From: JACVRW01 sp963803085
Lineage (GTDB): Bacteria > Actinomycetota > Thermoleophilia > Solirubrobacterales > Thermoleophilaceae
Length of the DNA stretch: 64,000 nucleotides
Assembly: GCA_963803085.1 (NCBI GenBank)
Contig: CAWDLE010000015.1
Coordinates: forward strand, 15,312 to 79,311
Direction: 5' to 3'
In this document: positions 15,819 through 24,405 of the stretch, piece after piece
Position numbering within the stretch: the stretch's first letter is position 1
Layout of the letters: each line of letters opens with the position of its first letter
The notes under the pieces: model-generated
The model's database searches: none
The model's input: the letters and a program-made list of their open reading frames with translations, nothing else
Told to the model about the DNA's origin: nothing
Translations under genes and position numbers: made by a program

Positions 15819-16279
15819 CGTTCCTCCAGATACGTCAGCTTGTACTTGCCCACCTGCAGCTCGTCGCCGTTCTGAAGCCGGTGCGATTCGATGCGCCGCC
15901 GGTTCACGTACGTGCCGTTCAGGGAGCCAAGGTCGTCGATGTACAGCCCGTCACGACGCTGTACCAGCAGGGCGTGGTTGCGCGAGACCGTCACGTCGTC
16001 CAGAAAAACCTCCGCGTCCGGACTGCGCCCGATCGTCATGCGCTCACCACCCACATTGAATGCTTCGCCGGAGCGGCCGCCGCCAGAGCGGATCACGAGC
16101 GTGGCGCCCTCGTGGGTCACGGTCTCGAGGTCCACCGGACGCAGCTCGCCGGTCTCGTCCACCTGGTAGACCTCGGTGGTGTCGCCTTTGGCCTCGGCCT
16201 GGTCACCCAGGAACGCGCCGCACTTCTGGCAGTAGTTCGCGCCCTCGGCGTTGGCGAAGCCGCACTCCGGGCAGTGCAT
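15815..16279 (-). CDS. FHA-domain protein with N-terminal zinc ribbon, GarA-like
   Basis: 154 residues. C3-x2-C6 and C17-x2-C20 form a zinc ribbon (CPEC and CQKC). A Thr pair, T34-T35 in GDTTEVYQVDE, resembles the ETT phospho-switch segment near the GarA N-terminus. Residues about 70-150 are an FHA domain (MTIGRSPDAEVFLDDVTVSR, then NHALL, and SLNGTYVN). GarA is phosphorylated by Ser/Thr kinases and then folds on itself, which frees 2-oxoglutarate enzymes; the same switch is plausible here. The ribbon is an addition relative to mycobacterial GarA. It is directly followed by the FtsR-like gene. Confidence 0.85.
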   Translation of the reverse strand: MHCPECGFANAEGANYCQKCGAFLGDQAEAKGDTTEVYQVDETGELRPVDLETVTHEGATLVIRSGGGRSGEAFNVGGERMTIGRSPDAEVFLDDVTVSRNHALLVQRRDGLYIDDLGSLNGTYVNRRRIESHRLQNGDELQVGKYKLTYLEER

Positions 16280-16540
16280 CTACTCGATGTCCGCGTCCGC
16301 CGGGATGCCCTTCCCCGCCAGGATGTCGGTCAGTTGCTGCACGTCGGCGCCGCTGATCACGGATTCGCCCTCCTCGTGCTTCTTGCGCAGCCGGTTCACC
16401 AGCTCCGCGCGCAGGATGTCGATCTTGCCGTGCAGGATGCGGCGCTTGTAGGAAACCTCCTGCTCCTCCTCCGTGAGCTGTTGGATGAGATCCTTCAGCT
16501 CTGTGTCGGAGAGCGCGCCGAGGTCAGGGAACGTGTCCAA
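16280..16540 (-). CDS. RsiG-like anti-sigma / c-di-GMP-binding helical protein
   Basis: 86 residues starting at a TTG (16540) with AAAGGA six bases upstream. The next gene's ATG begins right after this stop. The middle is a helical hairpin with one copy of a near-perfect RsiG signature E-x3-S-x2-R-x3-Q-x3-D: E26, S30, R33, H37, D41, where the Gln is replaced by His. Streptomyces RsiG has two copies and binds sigma WhiG when loaded with c-di-GMP; single-copy homodimeric forms are known from deep actinobacteria. The C-terminal part (ELVNRLRKKHEEGESVISG) also fits. No sigma factor is adjacent. The assignment rests on this motif and helix pattern. Confidence 0.72.
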   Translation of the reverse strand: MDTFPDLGALSDTELKDLIQQLTEEEQEVSYKRRILHGKIDILRAELVNRLRKKHEEGESVISGADVQQLTDILAGKGIPADADIE

Positions 16541-16584
16541 TGCTGTCCTTTCGAGAGAGGTAGCCAGGCGACTATAGCGCTTCC

Positions 16585-17232
16585 TCAACCTGAGGTTGAG
16601 GCTTTGCGTATCGCCCGCACCCCATCTTGCAGGTAGCGGGCCGTGGCCGCAAGGGTCATCGCAAGTCCGACGTACAGCACGACGTTCAGGATGTCGCTCT
16701 CGATCACCAGCGCGAGCGCCAGCGCGCTCATCACGGGCCAGACCGCCCAGCGCCCAAGCATGGTCACGTTGAGGTCGAGGCCGCGGCGCAGCGCAACCTC
16801 CGTGAGCACCAGCATCAGGGCCTCTCGCGCGGCGAGAACGGCCAGCGCCCAGCGCGGCAGCGTCTCGTAGTTCCAGGCCACGATCGCCCCGGCCACGACC
16901 AGTAGGCGGTCGGTCAGGGGATCGAGCAGCGCGCCAAGCCGGCTGTATTGCCCGGTGATCCGGGCGGCCATGCCGTCGAAATAGTCGCTCCACGCGATCA
17001 CCGCGAACAGGACGAACGCGAGCCCGGAGCGACCGTCGCCGGAGTTCAGGCCGACCACGAGGAAGACCGGCACGAGCGCCAACCGTACGAATCCGATCGC
17101 GTTCGGGATGGTCCACGGATTGAGCGGCTCGCCCCTGCGGGTCTCGGGTGGCGGGCCCCCAGAGCGGTCGAGGCCGGACAGCCGCCGGAAGGTGAGTGGC
17201 TCGCGCTTCGGCTTCAGGGGAGGGTCCGCCAC
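16585..17232 (-). CDS. pgsA: CDP-diacylglycerol-glycerol-3-phosphate 3-phosphatidyltransferase-like enzyme
   Basis: 215 residues, several membrane segments. The CDP-alcohol phosphotransferase signature is complete: D83-x2-D86-G87-x2-A-R-x8-G100-x3-D104-x3-D108. The N-terminus NPWTIPNAIGFVRLALVPVF is that of PgsA rather than phosphatidylserine or cardiolipin synthases, though paralogs differ in acceptor alcohol. It makes phosphatidylglycerophosphate at the membrane. The start overlaps the proS stop by 19 bases. cdsA, which makes its CDP-diacylglycerol substrate, is at 26.7 kb. Confidence 0.88.
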   Translation of the reverse strand: MADPPLKPKREPLTFRRLSGLDRSGGPPPETRRGEPLNPWTIPNAIGFVRLALVPVFLVVGLNSGDGRSGLAFVLFAVIAWSDYFDGMAARITGQYSRLGALLDPLTDRLLVVAGAIVAWNYETLPRWALAVLAAREALMLVLTEVALRRGLDLNVTMLGRWAVWPVMSALALALVIESDILNVVLYVGLAMTLAATARYLQDGVRAIRKASTSG

Positions 17233-18911
17233 AGGTCCGCAGCCGCCTCGGCGGCGCCCTCCAGGGGCAGCGAGCCCTTCTCCTGTCCGCGGCGAACCTG
17301 AACCTCGATCTCGCCAGCCTCGACGCTCTTCTTGCCGATCGTCACCCGCAGCGGGCAGCCGAGCAGCTCCGCGTCGGCGAACTTCTCACCCGGGCTCGCG
17401 TCGCGGTCGTCGTAGAGCACGTCGAGGCCGAGGTCGCGCAGCTCGTCGTAGAGCCGGTCGGAAACGGCGCGCGCCTCCTCCCCCGGCTTCCCAAGCGTCA
17501 CCAGCTCCAGGTCGAAGGGCGCCACCGACCGCGGCCACGAGATGCCGTTGTCGTCGGCGAACTGCTCGATCGCAGCCGCCAGGGTGCGCGCCGGGCCAAT
17601 CCCGTAGGAGCCCATCCAGATGAGCTGCTCCTTGCCCTGGTCGTCGAGGTAGCGCGCCCCGAGCGGATCGGAATAGCGCGTGCCGAGCTTGAAGATGTTG
17701 CCCACCTCGATGGCAGGCTCGATCCGGATCGGGCTGCCGGCCGGGCAGAGGTCGCCCTCCTCCACGCGGCGGACGTCGACCCAGGTGGGCTCGAAGTCGC
17801 GTCCGGGCTCCACACCCGTCAGGTGCATGTCGGGCTTGTTCGCGCCCGCGACCAGCCCGCGCAGGCCCTTGAGAGCCTCGTCGGCGAGCACGTCCACGGG
17901 GCTGCCGACCGGCCCGATGAACCCAGGCTCGGCGCCGAACTCGCTGCTCACCTGCTCAGCCTCGGCCGGGCGGAAGGGCGCCCCAAGCGCGTTCTGAAGC
18001 TTGATCTCGTTGAGGCGATGATCGCCGCGGATCACGACGAGCACGGGCCCGCGCTCATCCACGATCACCGGGAACGCCTTGATGATCGCCCCGGGCGGCA
18101 CGTCGAGCGCCTCACGGACGGCGTCGACCGTGGAGGCGCCCGGTGTCTCCACCTCGCGCTGCTCAGCCGATGGCTCCGGCAGGCCGTCCACGGGCTGCGC
18201 AGTCGCGCTCGCGATCTCGACGTTCGCGGCGTAGCCCGAGTCGGACAGCGCCACGTCATTCTCGCCGGCCGCGCAGGGCGCCATGTACTCATGCGCGCCG
18301 ACGCCTCCCATCATTCCCACGTCGCTCTCCACGCGGTACCACTCGAGCCCGGCGCGGTCGAAGATGCGGTCGTAGGCCTCGATGAAGAGCTGGTAGGAGG
18401 CGTCGAGGCCGTCCCGGTCGCGGTCGAACGAGTACGCGTCCTTCATGATGAACTCCCGCGTGCGCAACAGCCCGGCGCGCGGCCGCGGCTCGTCGCGCTC
18501 CTTGGTCTGGAAGTGGTAGAGCAGCTTAGGAAGGTCGCGGTATGAGCGCACCTCGGCCGCGATGTGCGTGGTGATGACCTCCTCGTGGGTCATCGCGAGC
18601 ACCATCTCGGTGCCGCGCCGGTCCTTCAGCTTGAACAGCTCGTCGATCTCGTACCGGCCCGTCTTCTTCCAGGGATCCGCCGGCTGGAGCACGGGCATCA
18701 GCATCTCCCCCGCCCCGATCGCGTCGAGCTCCTCGCGGATGATCTGCTCGACCCTCCGATGGGCCCGCCAGCCCGCGGGGAGGAAGGTCCAGAGGCCCGC
18801 ACCCACTTGGCGCGCAAGCCCGGCGCGCACGATCAGCTTGTGCGAGATCGCCTCGGCGTCGGCGGGAGCTTCCCGCGTGGTTGGCAGGAAGTAGCGCGAA
18901 AGCCGGGTCAC
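17214..18911 (-). CDS. proS: Prolyl-tRNA synthetase, bacterial type
   Basis: 565 residues, the long bacterial class II form with an editing (YbaK-like) insertion between motifs 2 and 3. Visible: LPTTREAPADAEAISHKLI at the start, motif 2 LLRTREFIMKDAYSF, and motif 3 YGIGPARTLAAAIEQ followed by WPRSVAPFDLELV, the start of the anticodon domain. It charges tRNA-Pro. It is the first gene of the eight-gene minus-strand run, with a GTG start 80 bases from the divergent GGDEF/HD-GYP gene. Confidence 0.96.
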   Translation of the reverse strand: MTRLSRYFLPTTREAPADAEAISHKLIVRAGLARQVGAGLWTFLPAGWRAHRRVEQIIREELDAIGAGEMLMPVLQPADPWKKTGRYEIDELFKLKDRRGTEMVLAMTHEEVITTHIAAEVRSYRDLPKLLYHFQTKERDEPRPRAGLLRTREFIMKDAYSFDRDRDGLDASYQLFIEAYDRIFDRAGLEWYRVESDVGMMGGVGAHEYMAPCAAGENDVALSDSGYAANVEIASATAQPVDGLPEPSAEQREVETPGASTVDAVREALDVPPGAIIKAFPVIVDERGPVLVVIRGDHRLNEIKLQNALGAPFRPAEAEQVSSEFGAEPGFIGPVGSPVDVLADEALKGLRGLVAGANKPDMHLTGVEPGRDFEPTWVDVRRVEEGDLCPAGSPIRIEPAIEVGNIFKLGTRYSDPLGARYLDDQGKEQLIWMGSYGIGPARTLAAAIEQFADDNGISWPRSVAPFDLELVTLGKPGEEARAVSDRLYDELRDLGLDVLYDDRDASPGEKFADAELLGCPLRVTIGKKSVEAGEIEVQVRRGQEKGSLPLEGAAEAAADLWRTLP

Positions 18912-18991
18912 GGCGGGCGAGTCTAGTCATTTGGGCCTCATGTTCCGCCCCCGCAAAGCCGATCCAGACGGAAGCACGAGGTAACCCATTT

Positions 18992-21001
18992 ATGCAAGTG
19001 TCACCCAGGCTCAGAGCAGGGTCGTGGGCGCTTGGAGCGCTCACTGGCCTTGGCGCGCTCGCATACGCGGCTCACATCGGCCTTGGGATGGGCGGGGCCA
19101 ACCTTGACGACTTCTTCCAGGACTGGGTGTTCTGCGGAGTAAGCGTGGCGGCCGGAGCCCTCTGCGTGATGCGCGGGATCGCGGTGCGCGAGGAGCGCGT
19201 GGCCTGGCTAATAATGGGCTTCGGCCTCTTGACCTGGGCGGCTGGCGACATCACGTGGACGCTGTTCCTCGCCAACGACCCGGACCCGCCGTACCCGTCG
19301 GTGTCCGACTGGCTCTACCTGGCCTTCTATCCGGCGAGCTATGTCTCACTGCTCCTCGTGGCGCGCTCGCGCGTGGCCTCGTTCCGCAGCAGCCTCTGGC
19401 TCGACGGTGCAATCGCGGGCCTCACCGTGGCTGCGGTGATCGCGACTCTGGCGTTCCAGCCGATCCTCGACGCCACCAGCGGCACCGGCACCGAGCTCGC
19501 GGTCAACTTCGCGTATCCCGTCGGCGACCTGCTGCTGCTCGGGCTGGTGGTGGCCGTCTTCGGCCTGAATGGCTGGCGGCTGGACCCGGTCTGGCTGCTC
19601 CTTGGAGGCGGGCTTGCGCTGAGCGCGATCGCGGACGGCATCTACCTGTTCCAGACCGCCAAGAACACCTACGTGGAGGGCACGCTGCTCGACTGCCTCT
19701 GGCCCGCGTCGGTGTTCCTGGTCGCGATGGCTGCCTGGCAGCGGCCGAGGAAGAACCTCGCCGTCCACGACTGGGTGATCATGGCCGTGCCCGTTGGCTG
19801 CGGGGTCGTGGCCGTCCAGCTGCTCGTGTACGACCACTTCGAGCCGAGCAACATCGCCGCCGTGAGCCTCTCCGCATGGGCGCTCCTGTTGGCCCTGGCG
19901 CGCATGACACTCGCCTTCCTTGAGAACCAGCGGGTCCTTGCCCAGACACACACCGAGGCGCGCACGGACTCGCTGACCGGCCTGAAGAACCGCCGCAGCC
20001 TGATGGCCGACCTCGAGCTCCAGCTCGAGCTGTCAAGCCCGGCCGCCCCGCGCGCGCTGCTCCTGTTCGACCTCGACGGCTTCAAGGAATACAACGACGC
20101 GTTCGGGCACCCAGCCGGCGACGAGCTGCTGGCGCGGCTCGCAGTGCGCCTGGCCGACGTCGTGGGCTCGAGCGGGCACGCCTACCGGCTGGGCGGCGAC
20201 GAGTTCTGCGCGCTGCTCTTGCCGGGGCGCGAGGGCGTGGGACCGCTGGTCGCGGCCTGCTCGCTCGCGCTCACCGAGCGCGGCGAGGGCTTCGAGGTGG
20301 GGAGCTCATTCGGGTCCGTGCTCCTCCCGGAGGAGGCCACCACGCCCACGCAGGCTCTCCAGCTTGCTGACAGGCGCATGTATGCCCGCAAGGGCGGGCG
20401 CCGGATGTCCGCAGGGCGCCAATCCCGTGACGTCCTGCTGCGGACGCTGTCCGAGCGCCGCCCCGACCTTCAGCTGCGGCTCCGCGACATCGGCGAGCTG
20501 GCGCTCGCGGTCGGGCGCGAGCTCCAGATGGGCCCGGAGGGGCTCGACGAGGTGGCGAGGGCCGCCGAGCTACACGACGTCGGCAAGATCGCCGTTCCGG
20601 ACGCCATCCTCGACAAGCCCGGCCCGCTCGACCCGGTCGAGTGGAGCTTCATGCGCCGCCACCCCTTGATTGGCGAGCGGATCCTGCTCGAGGCGCCGGC
20701 GCTGCGCCCGGTCGCGCGGCTTGTGCGCTCCAGCCACGAGCGCTTCGACGGCGGCGGCTACCCGGACGGGTTGCGAGGCGACGAGATCCCGCTGGGAGCG
20801 CGGGTTGTGGCCATCTGCGACGCCTTCGACGCCATGACCACCGACCGCCCCTACCGGCAGCCTGTCTCCGAGGAGGAGGCACTCCTGGAGTTGCGCCGCT
20901 GCGCTGGGACGCAGTTCGATCCGATGGTGGTGGAAGCCTTCTGCAAGGTGATCGCCAGGGAACGGCGCGACCCCGGCGAAATACGCAACATGCAGTATTG
21001 A
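18992..21001 (+). CDS. Membrane-bound GGDEF and HD-GYP protein (c-di-GMP synthesis and breakdown)
   Basis: 669 residues from the ATG at 18992, preceded by GAGGT; an earlier in-frame start would run into the proS start. About 300 N-terminal residues carry roughly nine membrane helices (MASE-like sensor). The diguanylate cyclase domain has RTDSLTGLKNRRSL and an intact GGDEF at 401-405, with no RxxD inhibitory site visible before it. The C-terminal domain has H528-D529 in HDVGKI and HERFDGGGYPDGL (GYP at 589-591), an HD-GYP phosphodiesterase. Both active sites look intact, so net activity cannot be predicted. It is divergent from the operon that contains the RsiG-like gene. Confidence 0.9.
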   Translation: MQVSPRLRAGSWALGALTGLGALAYAAHIGLGMGGANLDDFFQDWVFCGVSVAAGALCVMRGIAVREERVAWLIMGFGLLTWAAGDITWTLFLANDPDPPYPSVSDWLYLAFYPASYVSLLLVARSRVASFRSSLWLDGAIAGLTVAAVIATLAFQPILDATSGTGTELAVNFAYPVGDLLLLGLVVAVFGLNGWRLDPVWLLLGGGLALSAIADGIYLFQTAKNTYVEGTLLDCLWPASVFLVAMAAWQRPRKNLAVHDWVIMAVPVGCGVVAVQLLVYDHFEPSNIAAVSLSAWALLLALARMTLAFLENQRVLAQTHTEARTDSLTGLKNRRSLMADLELQLELSSPAAPRALLLFDLDGFKEYNDAFGHPAGDELLARLAVRLADVVGSSGHAYRLGGDEFCALLLPGREGVGPLVAACSLALTERGEGFEVGSSFGSVLLPEEATTPTQALQLADRRMYARKGGRRMSAGRQSRDVLLRTLSERRPDLQLRLRDIGELALAVGRELQMGPEGLDEVARAAELHDVGKIAVPDAILDKPGPLDPVEWSFMRRHPLIGERILLEAPALRPVARLVRSSHERFDGGGYPDGLRGDEIPLGARVVAICDAFDAMTTDRPYRQPVSEEEALLELRRCAGTQFDPMVVEAFCKVIARERRDPGEIRNMQY

Positions 21002-21032
21002 CGGTCCGCCCCGCCGAACCGATCCTAAGGAT

Positions 21033-21194
21033 ATGAGCCCAAACCCCAACCCAGTCTGCAAGGTCTGTAGGCGGCCCATCGAGAGCGAGCAATACCTTGT
21101 TCGCGTCGAAGGTCCCCGCACCACGGCCGTGCATCGCAGCCTGTGCTTCCCGCCGGCCCGTACGGCCGACCGCAAGCCGGCCGCTCGTGCCTAG
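21033..21194 (+). CDS. 53-residue putative zinc-binding protein
   Basis: ATG at 21033 with AAGG three bases before it, TAG at 21192-21194. The protein begins MSPNPNPVCKVCRRPIESEQ and later has AVHRSLCFPP, giving a C-x2-C ... H-x3-C arrangement that could hold one zinc ion. Arg- and Pro-rich tail. No known family is recognised. It follows the GGDEF/HD-GYP gene by 31 bases on the same strand. The four-ligand pattern supports a real gene, but its shortness keeps confidence moderate. Confidence 0.5.
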   Translation: MSPNPNPVCKVCRRPIESEQYLVRVEGPRTTAVHRSLCFPPARTADRKPAARA

Positions 21195-21198
21195 CCTG

Positions 21199-21227
21199 GC
21201 GCAAGTACCGGGCTTGGCCCGGTGCGC
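21199..21227. terminator. Hairpin between convergent genes, possible degenerate copy of the hisF palindromic repeat
   Basis: ACCGGGC and GCCCGGT pair around a TTG loop (21207-21223), with GCGC arms outside. It lies between the plus-strand small ORF stop (21194) and the minus-strand ispG stop (21240). Its core CGGGCTTGGCCCG and the following AGCGATGC match the palindromic unit found twice inside hisF, so it may be an old copy of that element serving as terminator. Confidence 0.55.
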
Positions 21228-21239
21228 AGCGATGCCTTC

Positions 21240-22535
21240 CTAGGCCCGAGTAAAGCGGCGCCCCGCCGTGGGCGAGGCTTCCTCGTCCAGCGGGATTCGC
21301 TTGGCCTTCGGAGCGCCGGCCATCGGCAGCGCCTGGCCGTCAGTGAGCGCCTCGTCCGTCACCGCCGCGGCCTCCATCGCCGCAATCCGCTCCGGGGTCA
21401 GCTCGCCAGCGTTCTCCTCCTCGATCTGCTCGAGCCACGCGGCGCCCTCGGCTGCCTCGCGCTCGTTCACGAGCACTGACCCCTTGTCGATCGACTTGTC
21501 GATCTCCACGAACAGGGCGTCGACGAGCTCGTCCTGAGGCACCTTTCGCAGCGGCTTGCCGTGGGCGAAGATCAGGCCCTCGTTCTTGGCGCCTGTGATC
21601 CCGAAGTCCGCATGAGAGGCCTCGCCGATCCCGTTCACTGCGCAGCCGAGCACGGCCACCTCGATCGGGTCGTCGTACTGGCGCAGGCGCTCCTCGATCT
21701 CGGCCACCACAGTGTCCATGTCGAACTGGAGCCGCCCGCAGGTGGGGCAGGCGATCAGCACCGGGCCGCGCTCGCGCAGCTTGAGCGCCTTGAGGATCTC
21801 CCAGGCCACCTTCACCTCCTCCTCCGCGTGGAAGGTGGAGAGCGAAATGCGGATGGTGTCCCCCACGCCGTCGGCAAGCAGCGTGCCCAGGCCGACGGCC
21901 GACTTCAGCGAGCCGGACCACTTGGTGCCCGCCTCCGTGATGCCGAGGTGGAGCGGATTGTCGATCTTCTGGGAGAGCAGGCGGTTCGAGGCGATCGTGT
22001 TGGGCACGTTCGTGGACTTGATCGAGACCTTGAAGTCCTCGAAGCCGAGCCGGTCCATCAGCTCCACGTGCTCGAGGGCGGCGCTCACGAGCGCCTCGAC
22101 CGGGTTTTCCCGCTCGAGCTCGTGTAGGTGCCTCGGCAGCGAGCCGGAGTTCACGCCGATCCGCATCGGCACACCGGCCGCGCGAGCCTTGTCCACCACC
22201 TGGCCGACCTTGTCGTGGCCGCCGATGTTGCCCGGGTTGATCCGGATGCAGTGCGCGCCGGCGTCGATCGCCTTGAGGGCGAGCGTGTAGTTGAAGTGGA
22301 TGTCCGCGATGATCGGGATCGGCGACTCCACGACGATCCGCTCGAGCGCACGGACGTCCTCGTCACGCGGCACCGCGCAGCGCACCAGATCCCCGCCCGC
22401 CTCGGCGATCGCGTGGATCTGCTTCATGGTGGCGTCGAAGTCCGCGGTCTCCGTCTTCGTCATCGACTGGACCGCGACAGGGGCTCCGCCGCCGATCTTC
22501 ACGCCACCAACGTCGATCTGCTTCTTGGAGGCCAT
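21240..22535 (-). CDS. ispG: 4-hydroxy-3-methylbut-2-enyl diphosphate synthase (flavodoxin type)
   Basis: 431 residues from the ATG at 22535; a TTG 12 bases upstream is less likely. The TIM-barrel part has VQSMTKTETADFDATMKQI and CIRINPGNIGG. The [4Fe-4S] ligands are visible in ACPTCGR and GCAVNGIGEA. It catalyses the penultimate step of the MEP isoprenoid pathway; dxr of the same pathway lies 3 kb upstream. After the normal end there is an acidic tail of about 60 residues ending in PTAGRRFTRA. It follows the acyl-CoA ligase by 18 bases. Confidence 0.96.
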   Translation of the reverse strand: MASKKQIDVGGVKIGGGAPVAVQSMTKTETADFDATMKQIHAIAEAGGDLVRCAVPRDEDVRALERIVVESPIPIIADIHFNYTLALKAIDAGAHCIRINPGNIGGHDKVGQVVDKARAAGVPMRIGVNSGSLPRHLHELERENPVEALVSAALEHVELMDRLGFEDFKVSIKSTNVPNTIASNRLLSQKIDNPLHLGITEAGTKWSGSLKSAVGLGTLLADGVGDTIRISLSTFHAEEEVKVAWEILKALKLRERGPVLIACPTCGRLQFDMDTVVAEIEERLRQYDDPIEVAVLGCAVNGIGEASHADFGITGAKNEGLIFAHGKPLRKVPQDELVDALFVEIDKSIDKGSVLVNEREAAEGAAWLEQIEEENAGELTPERIAAMEAAAVTDEALTDGQALPMAGAPKAKRIPLDEEASPTAGRRFTRA

Positions 22536-22553
22536 CCGCGGCCCCAAGCCTAG

Positions 22554-24269
22554 CTAGGCGTAGAGCTCCTCGATGTCGCTCGCGTACTTCTGGTGAATGG
22601 GCTTGCGCTTCAGCTTCATCGTTGGCGTCAGCTCCTCGCCGCCGGGCTGCCAGTCCTCGTCCAGGAGCTTGAACCTCTTGATCTGCTCGACTCGCGCCAG
22701 CTGCTCGTTGGCGGCCTCGATTCCGCGCTCCACCTCCGCCAGCAGCGCGTCCCTGCCCTGCTGCTGCTCGAAGGCGGGCGCCACGTCGGGATCGAGGGTG
22801 ACCAGCGCCACGTTGTAGGGCTTGCCGTCGCCGATTGCGATCGCCTGCCCGATCACGGGGCTCGAGGCCTTCAGCTTCGCCTCGATGTTCGCGGGTGACA
22901 TGTTCTTGCCGCCTGCGCTGATGATCAGCTCCTTCTTGCGGTCCACCAGCTTGAGGTAGCCGTCCTCGTCGAACTCGCCGATGTCGCCGGTATGGAGCCA
23001 GCCGCCCTCGTCGAGCGTCTCGCGCGTCTTGTCGGGATCGTTGCGGTAGCCGGTCATCACGAACGGGCCGCGGATCAGGACCTCGCCGTCGTCGGCAAGC
23101 TTGATCTCCGCGTCCGGCGCCGGTGGGCCGACCGTGCCGATCTTGATCCGCTCGGGCGGGTTGCAGGTCCCGTAGCCGGCGGTCTCGGACATTCCCCACA
23201 GCTCGGCGAGCGGGATGCCGATGGCGTGGAAGAACTCGATCACCTCGGGCGGCGTCGGCGCCGCGCCCACGTTCACGGACTCCACCTGGTCGAGGCCGAG
23301 CCGCTCTCGGATCTTGGAGAGCACGAGCGCGTCCGCCTTCTCGTACTCCTCCCCCACGTCCTCGCCGCGCGCGCGGCGCAGGCCCACGCCGAGTGCCCAC
23401 TGGGTGGCCTGCTTGCGCTCGGCGTCCTGCTCCGCCTCGATGCCGGCCTCGATCGCGGCCTTCAGCTTCTCCCAGATGCGCGGCACGGCGAAGAACCAGG
23501 TCGGGTGCACCTCCGGCAGGTACGCGGCCACCTGGCGCGGGTCTGGGCAGCAGGTGGTGGAGAAGCCGGCGAACATCGGCAGGTAGTGCGACGACGCCCG
23601 CTCCGCGATGTGTGCCATCGGGAGCCAGGAGATCACGCGGCCCTCGTCGGGGAACTGGATGATCTGGTCGAAGCCGTTGATGGCGTTCACGAGGTTCGCG
23701 TGCGTGAGCTGGACGCCCTTCGGAGGTCCCGTCGTGCCCGAGGTGTAGATGAGCGTGAGCAGGTCGGTTGCTTCCACGCTGCGCCATGCAGCCTCGAAAT
23801 CGAAGCTCTCCGGGGCGTGCTGCTCCACATCGTCCCGCTCCACGACGACCACGTGGTCGACCCCGTCGAGAGCCCGCACGCGCTCCTCGAACGCCTCCTC
23901 GGTGACCACGATGCGCGCCTCGGCGTCCCTTACCTGGTACTGGATCTGCTCCGACGTGTACGTGTTGTAGAGCGAGAACGGCGTCGCACCGAGGTGCATG
24001 GCCGCCGCATCGAACCAGTGGAACTCGGGCCGGTTCGTGAGCATGATTGCCATCGTGCCGCCGCGCTCGAGCCCGAGACCGGCGAGCCCGGCGGCCGTCG
24101 CTCGGACCTTGTCTGCGTACTCCCGCCAGCTCATCGAGAGCTCGTCGTCCTTCGTGCGGAGCGCGGTCCGGTCCGGATGCGCCTGCGCGGTCACCTGGAA
24201 GGCCTCCGCCACCGTGGCGGCCGCCAGGCCAGCCGGCCGCCCAGATCGCTGCTCGGCGCTCATAGCCAT
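22554..24269 (-). CDS. Long-chain-fatty-acid-CoA ligase-type AMP-forming synthetase
   Basis: 571 residues. ANL-superfamily motifs in order: P-loop YTSGTTGPPKGVQLTH at 175-190, WGMSETAG, GWLHTGDIGEFDEDGYLKLV, and the C-terminal catalytic Lys region TPTMKLKRK. The order and length match FadD/long-chain acyl-CoA synthetases. It activates a fatty acid to acyl-AMP and then acyl-CoA in the cytoplasm. It lies between the M50 protease (136-base gap) and ispG (18-base gap), so it may have its own promoter. Confidence 0.88.
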   Translation of the reverse strand: MAMSAEQRSGRPAGLAAATVAEAFQVTAQAHPDRTALRTKDDELSMSWREYADKVRATAAGLAGLGLERGGTMAIMLTNRPEFHWFDAAAMHLGATPFSLYNTYTSEQIQYQVRDAEARIVVTEEAFEERVRALDGVDHVVVVERDDVEQHAPESFDFEAAWRSVEATDLLTLIYTSGTTGPPKGVQLTHANLVNAINGFDQIIQFPDEGRVISWLPMAHIAERASSHYLPMFAGFSTTCCPDPRQVAAYLPEVHPTWFFAVPRIWEKLKAAIEAGIEAEQDAERKQATQWALGVGLRRARGEDVGEEYEKADALVLSKIRERLGLDQVESVNVGAAPTPPEVIEFFHAIGIPLAELWGMSETAGYGTCNPPERIKIGTVGPPAPDAEIKLADDGEVLIRGPFVMTGYRNDPDKTRETLDEGGWLHTGDIGEFDEDGYLKLVDRKKELIISAGGKNMSPANIEAKLKASSPVIGQAIAIGDGKPYNVALVTLDPDVAPAFEQQQGRDALLAEVERGIEAANEQLARVEQIKRFKLLDEDWQPGGEELTPTMKLKRKPIHQKYASDIEELYA

Positions 24270-24405
24270 GCGCGCAATGTAACGCGGTTGTGCCTCGCGG
24301 CCAACAGCAGCACTAAGCGATGGGCCCCCAGCGGGCCAACGCCTGCAGGTGAGAGGCGAACGTTGCGCTATGCGCCACGTTCATCGCACACCTGGCGCCC
24401 GCGGG

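Noticed and set aside
24270..24405. Gene or RNA in the gap between the acyl-CoA ligase and the M50 protease
   Set aside because: 136 bases with no plausible frame, no tRNA pattern and no clear hairpin.
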